Notes under the pieces: generated by a model
The model's database searches: none
What the model was told of the DNA's origin: nothing
Seen by the model: only the letters and a program-made list of their open reading frames with translations
Shown here: positions 24,969-31,767 of the stretch, piece by piece
Position numbering within the stretch: position 1 is the stretch's first letter
How the letters are laid out: each line of letters starts with the position of its first letter
Made by a program: the position numbers and the translations under genes
Assembly: GCA_944393045.1 (NCBI GenBank)
Contig: CALXYT010000022.1
Span: forward strand, 1 to 35,090
Origin: an uncultured Succinivibrionaceae bacterium
GTDB taxonomy: Bacteria; Pseudomonadota; Gammaproteobacteria; Enterobacterales; Succinivibrionaceae
Direction of reading: 5' to 3'
Length of the DNA: 35,090 nucleotides

Positions 24969-26435
24969 TTAGCTACTTGAAGATGAGGAGAAGGCGCTAT
25001 ATAAGTATGATAATGAAGTATTCATATTAGCAATATAAGTATCAAGACTTGCATATTTAGCACGTAAGCTCTGTTCATACTTTTCAAGATAGAACGCATT
25101 AGCCGATTCTTTATCTTCCCAAGTTTTTATTTCAGAATTAAGGCTTTGTTCACGTAAGTCTAATACCCCAGAACTCTTAGTATACTCCTCAAGATATTTA
25201 TCCATTTGAGAACAAATACCATTGTCCCCACCAAAGGCAGCTACTAATTGTTCATAATTACTATCAACAATTTCATTAAAGGTATCGGTGTTAATAGAAA
25301 GATTACCATAATTATCCATCTCAATACCCATTGAGAAGATATTATTAACGCCTTCCCCTTCAAGCTTAAAACTTGATAACATATTGCTTAAGGAACTCTT
25401 AATGCTATCACAGGTACTATCACCTGCAAGATAACCACCATCGTCATTTGATTCACCATCAGTATAGGTATTACGTGCAGACAATTCATCTAAGCTTGAA
25501 CGCAAAGTATTATAAGTATCAATAAAACTCTGCAACATATCCTTTATCGCAGTAGTATCGGTACTAATAGATACCTTATTGGATTTATAACCTGTTGTTG
25601 TAGTGCCATCGGAATCAGTAATGGTCTCTGTATCAGAAAGACGATTAACTGTTATCTTAAGTCCTTTGATAGTATCATCAAAAGTATTAGTATTTGATGA
25701 AAGCACAGATCCATCAACATCAATCAGTGCATCTTGACCAACCTTAACAAGATCCATATTTCCAGAGCTTACCTTATTACCAGATGCATCAGTTGTAACA
25801 CCTGCGGTAAATTGCTCAAGATTAGCAGAACCTGTGGAGGTAATAGAAAAATTACTATAATCATCACCAGTTAAGGTAGAATCTAAGATAAACTTAGAAG
25901 AGCCATCAGATAAAGTTAAAATATTAGCTGTAACCCCAAAGCTTTCAGTATGCTGATTTATTTTTGTTCTTAAGCTCTCAAGTGTATCATCCTCTGCCAC
26001 ATCCACAGTAAAACTCTTGGCATCATCACCACTACCTACACTAAATGTCAGGGTACCAGCACCTAATTGCTCGGTAGAATCTGCTACTGTGGTAGCGTAG
26101 GATGTAGATTGCGCCAATTGTGTTACGGTAATATTATAATTACCATTTGATGCATCATCCTTCCCCTCAACGGTAAATACAGGATCAGTTGCATCCTGAT
26201 GCACAGTTATTGAACGCTTATTAAAAGAATTTTTTTCAGCAATATCAGTACATATATCCTGAAATGATGATAATAAACTCTTTAACTTACCGACACCGGT
26301 AAGCTCAATTTCGGCATTAGTTTTTTGCTCGGTGACACGCGATGAGAGCGATGTGCTTTTTGCTGTAACACTCGCCTCAATGATGCTTTCAAAGTCAATG
26401 CCAGAAGCTACGCCAGCTGAAGTAATGGAACTCAT
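24969..26435 (-). CDS. fliD: Flagellar filament cap protein FliD
   Basis: The start at 26435 has AGGTGG six bases upstream and gives 488 residues beginning MSSITSAGVASGIDFESII; the frame runs ten codons further without a ribosome site. FliD forms the cap at the filament tip and folds arriving flagellin. The N-terminal coiled domain (G.(G/A)SGID...I....) and the C-terminal coiled domain with ESANAFYLEKYEQSLRAKY and a final SYLYSAFSSS are conserved. The variable middle is Thr/Ser/Asp-rich, typical of exposed filament proteins. Three Cys (in QDICTD, DSTCDS, NGICSQ) are unusual for an extracellular flagellar protein. It is preceded by flaG in the same operon. Confidence 0.95.
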   Translation of the reverse strand: MSSITSAGVASGIDFESIIEASVTAKSTSLSSRVTEQKTNAEIELTGVGKLKSLLSSFQDICTDIAEKNSFNKRSITVHQDATDPVFTVEGKDDASNGNYNITVTQLAQSTSYATTVADSTEQLGAGTLTFSVGSGDDAKSFTVDVAEDDTLESLRTKINQHTESFGVTANILTLSDGSSKFILDSTLTGDDYSNFSITSTGSANLEQFTAGVTTDASGNKVSSGNMDLVKVGQDALIDVDGSVLSSNTNTFDDTIKGLKITVNRLSDTETITDSDGTTTTGYKSNKVSISTDTTAIKDMLQSFIDTYNTLRSSLDELSARNTYTDGESNDDGGYLAGDSTCDSIKSSLSNMLSSFKLEGEGVNNIFSMGIEMDNYGNLSINTDTFNEIVDSNYEQLVAAFGGDNGICSQMDKYLEEYTKSSGVLDLREQSLNSEIKTWEDKESANAFYLEKYEQSLRAKYASLDTYIANMNTSLSYLYSAFSSSSSS

Positions 26436-26487
26436 AACACACCACCTTTTTTTTACAAAAGTCAACTAAACATTAGCTGCATCTTTA

Positions 26488-26976
26488 CTATATTTCTTTA
26501 TTAACTAACAATCCTTGTAGTTCTTTAGCTGAAACCTCACCATTTAACTCATTACGAATAGTATTTATCTTACGAGCAAATTTTAAAAATTCTTCCGTAG
26601 GAATTTGACGAATTACCTCATCAGTCTTAGTATCGGTAACAGTCACTACTGTTCGGTTTAGGTCTTGTTCCTTCGCAAAACTTAACCCATAGTTTCTGGT
26701 TAAATCGTTCATTTCTTTTGCAAGAGATTCAACCTCGGCCTCAACCTTTGCTTGTCCTTCTTTGCCGATAATCTTATCTTGCTTTTCTTTTTTAACCACT
26801 TCATTTTCTACTAAATCTTTACCATTTACGGCACTTGCTTGAGATTCCACCTCAATTGCCTTTGTGGTCTTGGTATTAGTAGTACTAGTTGTCGCATTCA
26901 CAACCGCCTCAGGCACAGTAAACAATCTTGTTTTTGCGACATAATCTGCTGAGGTATTTACAACTGCATCAATCAT
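26488..26976 (-). CDS. flaG: FlaG family protein
   Basis: The 162-residue protein has a long, low-complexity Thr/Val/Lys/Glu-rich N-terminal part and a conserved C-terminal domain: LSFAKEQDLNRTVVTVTDTK, then DEVIRQIPTEEFLKFARK. The V.V.D..T.EVIRQIP.EE sequence defines FlaG. In polar-flagellated bacteria FlaG influences filament length. It leads the flaG-fliD-fliS-(fliT-like) operon, driven by the sigma-28 site about 100 bases upstream. An AGGAGGG ribosome site directly precedes the ATG. Confidence 0.9.
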   Translation of the reverse strand: MIDAVVNTSADYVAKTRLFTVPEAVVNATTSTTNTKTTKAIEVESQASAVNGKDLVENEVVKKEKQDKIIGKEGQAKVEAEVESLAKEMNDLTRNYGLSFAKEQDLNRTVVTVTDTKTDEVIRQIPTEEFLKFARKINTIRNELNGEVSAKELQGLLVNKEI

Positions 26977-27073
26977 AAAACCCTCCTCTCTTGAGCTATT
27001 TTATAATTTGCATATATCTAATACCTTATAGGTTATATATGCATACGCAATATTTACAGTTCTTCTAATCTGT

Positions 27074-27100
27074 TTATCGGAGCTATAAAGAATAACTTTA
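27074..27100 (-). promoter_or_regulatory. Sigma-28 (FliA) promoter of flaG-fliD-fliS
   Basis: On the minus strand TAAAGTTA and TCCGATAA are separated by exactly 11 bases, against the consensus TAAAGTTT-N11-GCCGATAA (14 of 16 positions). It lies about 98 bases before the flaG ATG. Confidence 0.8.
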
Positions 27101-27129
27101 GAAGTTTTTTAAAAAACATGTGTTAAAGC

Positions 27130-27143
27130 TTGATATATATCAC
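27130..27143. promoter_or_regulatory. CRP/FNR-like palindrome upstream of the flaG promoter
   Basis: TTGATATATATCAC matches the FNR box TTGAT-N4-ATCAA at nine of ten positions. Read on the minus strand with one more base, TGTGA-N6-TCAAG matches the CRP site at eight of ten. It is centred about 70 bases upstream of the expected sigma-28 start. Confidence 0.4.
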
Positions 27144-27313
27144 AAAACAAATCTAAAGTACCTATAATTACCCTAAAGTTAGCCATTAAAAAAATACTGT
27201 TCCTTTATCTAGTTATCGACCAAATTTATCTTTACTACAATATCCTTACTCTTACATTTTACTCTTATCATAGCGTAAATTACCTTTAAGTTTTTACAAA
27301 ATTTTTCTTTTAT

Positions 27314-27350
27314 TAAAAAAGACCAGATTTACCTAAAAACCTGGCCAAAA
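27314..27350 (-). terminator. Terminator of the downstream flagellin gene
   Basis: Minus-strand GGCCAG / CTGGTC (one G-U) with a 14-base loop is followed by a run of Ts, about 36 bases past the stop. Confidence 0.75.
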
Positions 27351-27385
27351 GGATAGAGCTTAACGCTCAAGAGAGAAAAATCTTC

Positions 27386-28387
27386 TTACTGCTGGAGTAA
27401 TTGTAAAGCTATTTGTGGTCTTTGATTTGCCTGACTTAAAATACTTTGTGATGCCTGCTGAAGGATATTTTGTTCAGTCATAGCAGCTGTTTCAGAAGCA
27501 AAGTCAGTATCTCTAATTCTAGAACGAGCCTCTGAAACATTCTCAGATACATTCGCCTGGTTTCTAATAGTTGATTCAAGACGATTTTGCACCGCACCAA
27601 GTTCAGAACGCTTACTATCAACTACAGCAATAAACTTGTCAATTTCCCCTAAAACCCCCTGGGCTGCATCGGCAGTTGATACATCAAATATTACATTAGT
27701 ACCACTTAACTTAAAACCTGTGGTGCCGGTTTCATCATCCTTTTGAATATCATCAGCCTCAATTCCTGCTGCTAATGTTAAGGAGTTCATATTAAAACCT
27801 AAGTTCTGAACATCAGCATTATTATCGGTATAGGCATTTGCTAAAAGTACGCTAATAGTTTGATTAGCATCAGCCCCCACCTGAAAAACTATATCTTTTG
27901 AGATGGTATCATCAAGTGGTGTAAAAGCATAAGTATCAGCATCTGGATCAATGGTAATCTTTTGCTCGCCATCTAAAATTTTTGTACCACCAAAAGTTGT
28001 ACTTGCCGCAATTCTATCAATTTCAGAACAAAGCTGAGTTACCTCATCCTGAATAGCTACTCTATCCTCGGCGCTATTAGTACCGTTGGCAGACTGAATA
28101 GCAAGAGTACGAATTCTTTGGAGCATAGTAGTAATTTCATCCATAGCTCCTTCTGCTGTCTGCGCAAAAGAGATGCCATCTTGGGCATTTCTATTACCCT
28201 GCTCAAGACCATTTACTTGCGAGGTCAAACGATTAGAAATCTGCAACCCGGCAGCATCATCTTTAGCACTATTAATACGTAAGCCTGATGCTAAGCGTTC
28301 ATATGAGGTATCAAGCTTGTTTGTTGCATTACTTAACATTCTTCTAGCGTTAATAGAAGATGTATTGGTATTAACATATAAAGCCAT
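27386..28387 (-). CDS. fliC: Flagellin (copy 1, distal)
   Basis: The 333-residue flagellin is the main filament subunit. The N-terminal D0/D1 region (residues 1-140) has NTNTSSINARRMLSNA, SYERLASGLRINSAKDDAAG and NRNAQDGISFAQTAEGAM. The C-terminal part has SKRSELGAVQNRLESTIRN, RIRDTDFASETAAMT and the final ILSQANQRPQIALQLLQ. Both ends are almost identical to the neighbouring copy; the middle (about 145-240) differs and is short, so only a small surface domain is present. Cys120 in VTQLCSEID is unusual. Upstream lies a sigma-54-like site with a leader of about 120 bases. It is monocistronic. Confidence 0.96.
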   Translation of the reverse strand: MALYVNTNTSSINARRMLSNATNKLDTSYERLASGLRINSAKDDAAGLQISNRLTSQVNGLEQGNRNAQDGISFAQTAEGAMDEITTMLQRIRTLAIQSANGTNSAEDRVAIQDEVTQLCSEIDRIAASTTFGGTKILDGEQKITIDPDADTYAFTPLDDTISKDIVFQVGADANQTISVLLANAYTDNNADVQNLGFNMNSLTLAAGIEADDIQKDDETGTTGFKLSGTNVIFDVSTADAAQGVLGEIDKFIAVVDSKRSELGAVQNRLESTIRNQANVSENVSEARSRIRDTDFASETAAMTEQNILQQASQSILSQANQRPQIALQLLQQ

Positions 28388-28520
28388 AATTCTTCTCCTA
28401 AGCTCCTTCCTTTAACAGGTAGTACTAACTTATCTTGTTATTTTTATCCATCTAGCAAACCTTTTTTGTTAAATCGTAATTTTTTGTAGTAAACAAACTG
28501 TAAACTTTGCTAAGTGTATA

Positions 28521-28536
28521 TGAAATAAGTATGCCA
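28521..28536 (-). promoter_or_regulatory. Sigma-54-like promoter of flagellin copy 1
   Basis: Minus-strand TGGCAT-ACTTA-TTTCA has the spacing of TGGCAC-N5-TTGCA, but the GC of the -12 element is TC. The same deviation occurs in front of the other flagellin copy, which supports a shared function. Confidence 0.5.
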
Positions 28537-28885
28537 ACTTTTTAAAATTATAAAAAACTTTATATCCACCATTAAAATTATTAAAAAATTATAATATTTA
28601 TATAAAATACATAGTACTAATTTACTTTTTTACCAAAGACTTATAGCTACAGGAAAGTCTATGCCGATTTTTTGACAAAAGGGATCGGCAATAAATTACC
28701 TCTTGGCAAATTATTAGCATTTAATTTTTTACAAATTTAAGAGTTTGCCTGCCATCAGGGGATTAAAGAGAAAGTAAGGTTTGGAAGGGAATTTTTTAGG
28801 TGAAGAAATTCGTGCTAGAGTTAAATTAGCGGCAGTTTGTAAGAAAGTTTATTACCTTGCCTTTTTACCTTACCCCATCAATTAC

Positions 28886-28917
28886 CAAAAAAGCCAGCCT
28901 TGCAAAGCTGACTTTTT
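28886..28917 (-). terminator. Terminator of flagellin copy 2
   Basis: Minus-strand AAAGTCAGC / GCTGGCTTT (one G-U) with an 8-base loop is followed by a T run, about 30 bases past the stop. Confidence 0.85.
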
Positions 28918-28946
28918 AAGATCTTGAAGATAAAAAATTCTATCTA

Positions 28947-29942
28947 CTATTGCTGTAATAACTGTAAAGCAATTTGTGGTCTTTGGTTTGCCTGACTTAA
29001 AATACTCTGTGATGCCTGTTGGAGGATATTTTGTTCTGTCATGGCAGCTGTTTCAGTAGCAAAGTCAGTATCTCTAATTCTTGAACGTGCATCTGATACG
29101 TTTTCAGTGACATTTGACTGGTTTCTAATTGTTGATTCAAGACGGTTTTGAATAGCACCTAATTCAGAACGCTTGCTATCAACTGCAGCAATAAAGCTAT
29201 CAATATTTGCTAAAACATCTTGTGCTGAATCTGCAGTTGATACATCAAATACTAAGGCTCCATTGTTCACAAAGAACCCTGTTGCATCACCATCTACCCC
29301 AGCACCAGCAGATGCAGCAATTTTTGTAGCATCATCAAGTCCTGCTGCTAAGAATAACCCTGCTACACTAAAACCTACATTATTACCATCTCTCATTAAA
29401 CCAAGATTAACTGAAATAGTCTGATTAGCATCAGCACCTACCTGGAATACTATATCCTTATCACTTGTTGTAGCATCTGCAGCAACTGTAATGTCCTTCT
29501 CTTTTACTGTTAAATTAGTTTCACCATCGAGGATTTTTGTACCACCAAAAGTTGTACTTTCTGAAATTCTATCAATTTCAGTACATAAAGCTGTAACTTC
29601 ATCCTGAATAGCCTGACGATCTTCTGCGCTATTAGTACCGTTTGCTGACTGAATAGCAAGTGTACGAATTCTTTGAAGCATAGTGGTAATTTCATCCATT
29701 GCACCTTCTGCTGTTTGCGCATAACTGATACCATCCTGGGCATTTCTGTTACCCTGTTCCAAACCGTTAATCTGAGAAGTTAAACGGTTAGAAATCTGAA
29801 GACCTGCGGCATCATCTTTTGCGCTATTGATACGTAAACCTGAAGCTAAACGTTCATAAGAAGTATCAAGTTTATTAGTAGCATTTGATAAATTACGTCT
29901 TGCATTAATTGATGAGACGTTAGTATTAACATATAAAGCCAT
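28947..29942 (-). CDS. fliC: Flagellin (copy 2, proximal)
   Basis: The 331-residue flagellin parallels copy 1 in its conserved ends: SYERLASGLRINSAKDDAAG, EGAMDEITTMLQRIRTLAIQ, SKRSELGAIQNRLESTIRN and the same LSQANQRPQIALQLLQQ end. The central segment (about 145-240) is distinct, with an Ala/Gly/Asp-rich AASAGAGVDGDATGF. Cys120 occupies the same place as in copy 1. GGAG precedes the ATG. It has its own sigma-54-like promoter and terminator, so the two copies can be expressed independently. It probably arose by tandem duplication; I cannot tell which copy is the major filament subunit. Confidence 0.96.
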   Translation of the reverse strand: MALYVNTNVSSINARRNLSNATNKLDTSYERLASGLRINSAKDDAAGLQISNRLTSQINGLEQGNRNAQDGISYAQTAEGAMDEITTMLQRIRTLAIQSANGTNSAEDRQAIQDEVTALCTEIDRISESTTFGGTKILDGETNLTVKEKDITVAADATTSDKDIVFQVGADANQTISVNLGLMRDGNNVGFSVAGLFLAAGLDDATKIAASAGAGVDGDATGFFVNNGALVFDVSTADSAQDVLANIDSFIAAVDSKRSELGAIQNRLESTIRNQSNVTENVSDARSRIRDTDFATETAAMTEQNILQQASQSILSQANQRPQIALQLLQQ

Positions 29943-30057
29943 TTTTTTATCTCCAAAGCATCTATTACTTATCCAATCAGGAAGTCATCATTTTTATAGT
30001 AGTAATTTATAACTTTTTAAGTTTATCCTTAATGACTCCTTGTTATAGTCTTATATA

Positions 30058-30073
30058 TGAAATAATCATGCCA
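30058..30073 (-). promoter_or_regulatory. Sigma-54-like promoter of flagellin copy 2
   Basis: Minus-strand TGGCAT-GATTA-TTTCA shows the same -24 element and the same TTTCA variant of the -12 element as copy 1. The leader is about 105 bases. Confidence 0.5.
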
Positions 30074-30403
30074 CTTTTTTTATTTACAAGACAGTTTTTA
30101 TAAAAGCCTTATAATACAAAGGTTTTAAGGGTGGGTTGTAGTAAAAACTCTTTTTAAGAAGTAAATTTAACCGTTAATTTTTTGGCTAAACCTTCCTTTT
30201 TTTACAAAAAATTGCCGGTTTTATAAAATTATAAGTGGCAAAATTTTTACAGGTAGTTTTGTTTTTTAAGTTTTAAAAAATATGTAGTTTGGCTGTTGGG
30301 AAGTTTGAGAAAGCTTTCAAATGATGGAAGTTTGATAATTTTTAGTAAACTTTCATAGGCTGATTCTTTGAAGATGTTGGGAAATGACACTAAAGTCCAA
30401 AAT

Positions 30404-30433
30404 AAAAAAAGAGTTTAACAAGGTATTAAACTC
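30404..30433 (-). terminator. Terminator of flgJ-flgK-flgL
   Basis: Minus-strand GAGTTTAA / TTAAACTC with a 7-base loop is followed by seven Ts, about 120 bases past the flgL stop. Confidence 0.85.
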
Positions 30434-30555
30434 CCAAAGGTATGCAACTTTTATTTCAATCTCTAACACTTGTTACTTTGCTTTTAACTCTCTTTTAGTC
30501 TATTGCAAGCTACATAAGTCTTTATAATTATATTTTTATCTTATTAAAGGTAAGA

Positions 30556-31761
30556 TTAAATATAATCAAATAATGTAGAGCCTGTTACTACTGAGAAGGT
30601 TTGCTGAGCTACGTTTAATGCGTTTTGTTCCTTAAGTAAGTTCTCCACGGTTTCATATACATCCACCTCTGAAATATTAGCCTTAGTTTCTTCCTTAATA
30701 ACATTTAAGGCATTATTAGAATTTACTACCTGCTCGATATTTGATAATCTGCCACCTACATGACCTAAGGCATTATTGATGTTTTCTTTAGCGTTATTAA
30801 TATTAACCTGCCCTTGCGCTAAAACTTGCATAAGCTCATCTTGAGACATGTTCTCATCACGAAGAGCATTAATTACGGTGGAAATACTATTTAAAAAGTT
30901 ATCATTAGCAGGAGGATCAAGTGTAATATCAGTTTGTAAAGCTCCTAAGGTAAAGTCACCTTCCATATTAATTTCTAATCCTTTAAAGGATATTGTCATA
31001 TTATCACTAGTTAAAGTACCTTCTTGCAAGATTGAACCATCACGATTACTAACAAGCTCATAACTACCATCTGTTGCCACATTTACAGTAAAAGTATTAT
31101 CCTGAGCACTATTATAATAAGAGTTCACAAAGGTATTAAAATCTGAGTAATTACTATAAGATACATTACCATCACCCGTAGCTGTTGCACTACGGCAAAC
31201 TTGGCACTGCTCAAATAAGGCAAGTCCACTATCAGAAGTGGTAACCTTAACAGAAGGGGCAACCTTTACCTGCCTAAAACCTGCATCAGCTTGACAGCTA
31301 TAACTACCATCTTGATTTTTTACCATAGTAGGTTGTAATGATTGGGATCCACTAAAAATATATTCCCCATCAGCTGTTTTAGTATTACTTAAATCAAATA
31401 ATAAGTTTAATGATTCCTCCAATGAGGTAGCAATAGCCTCAAAGTTATAACTATCTAATGTACCATTTACAGCAGACTGCATTTGAATTACTACATTCCC
31501 TAAAATTTCATACATTGAAGAAAGAGCGGTTTCTTCTAAACCTAAAGCATCAGATGCTAGACCTGCATTAATAGAATATTGACTATAAGTTGCAATTTCT
31601 GCCTCAAGACGTAGCTTATTACCCATGCCAGTAGGATCTTCACCTGCTGTCTGAAACTTAAGACCTGTATTATACTGCGCTGAAGCTTTTTCCAGGCGTT
31701 CATTACTTTGCTGCATGTATTTTGTGCTCATGCTATAGCTTAAATTTGTAGTAATTCTCAT
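30556..31761 (-). CDS. flgL: Flagellar hook-filament junction protein FlgL
   Basis: The 401-residue protein (E. coli 317) forms the second junction layer between hook and filament. It has the flagellin-like N-terminus MRITTNLSYSMSTKYMQQSNERL, followed by TGLKFQTAGEDPTGMGNKLRLEAEI and ADGEYIFSGSQSLQPT, typical of FlgL. The C-terminal helix contains LKEQNALNVAQQTFSVVTGSTLFDYI at its end (last 26 residues, quoted in part to locate it). The extra length is in the middle, which also carries three Cys, including CQVC. It begins six bases after flgK and is the last gene of the flgJ-K-L operon. Confidence 0.93.
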   Translation of the reverse strand: MRITTNLSYSMSTKYMQQSNERLEKASAQYNTGLKFQTAGEDPTGMGNKLRLEAEIATYSQYSINAGLASDALGLEETALSSMYEILGNVVIQMQSAVNGTLDSYNFEAIATSLEESLNLLFDLSNTKTADGEYIFSGSQSLQPTMVKNQDGSYSCQADAGFRQVKVAPSVKVTTSDSGLALFEQCQVCRSATATGDGNVSYSNYSDFNTFVNSYYNSAQDNTFTVNVATDGSYELVSNRDGSILQEGTLTSDNMTISFKGLEINMEGDFTLGALQTDITLDPPANDNFLNSISTVINALRDENMSQDELMQVLAQGQVNINNAKENINNALGHVGGRLSNIEQVVNSNNALNVIKEETKANISEVDVYETVENLLKEQNALNVAQQTFSVVTGSTLFDYI

Positions 31762-31767
31762 AACCTA

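Larger units (their letters stand above)
26977..27385. other. Intergenic region between flaG and the first flagellin gene
   Basis: These 409 gene-free bases contain the sigma-28 promoter of flaG, the palindrome GTTTTTTAAAAAAC at 27104-27117 and a CRP/FNR-like palindrome at 27130-27143, all upstream of flaG, plus the flagellin terminator at 27314-27350. I see nothing in 27145-27310. Confidence 0.7.
28388..28946. other. Intergenic region between the two flagellin genes
   Basis: These 559 gene-free bases contain the leader and sigma-54-like promoter of copy 1 (28521-28536), an inverted repeat TGCCGAT (28662-28668) / ATCGGCA (28684-28690), and the terminator of copy 2 (28886-28917). About 28700-28880 shows nothing I can assign. 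Confidence 0.7.
29943..30555. other. Intergenic region between flgL and flagellin copy 2
   Basis: These 613 gene-free bases hold the copy 2 leader, a sigma-54-like promoter (30058-30073), a loose inverted repeat TTGCC/GGCAA around 30210-30240, a 10-base direct repeat GGAAGTTTGA (30299-30308 and 30326-30335) with the palindrome GAAAGCTTTC between, and the flgL terminator (30404-30433). No open frame of note is seen. Confidence 0.7.

Noticed and set aside
28681-28690. GATCGGCA as a sigma-28 -10 element for flagellin copy 1
   Set aside because: No TAAAGTTT-like -35 occurs 11 bases away on either strand.
28781-28927. Plus-strand frame of 48 codons in the flagellin spacer, containing GEEIRARVKLAAV
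   Set aside because: It has only a TTG start without a ribosome site, overlaps the flagellin terminator and resembles nothing I recognise; probably chance.
29510-29743. Minus-strand alternative frame of 77 codons inside flagellin copy 2
   Set aside because: It is out of frame with the conserved flagellin N-terminus and has no ribosome site.
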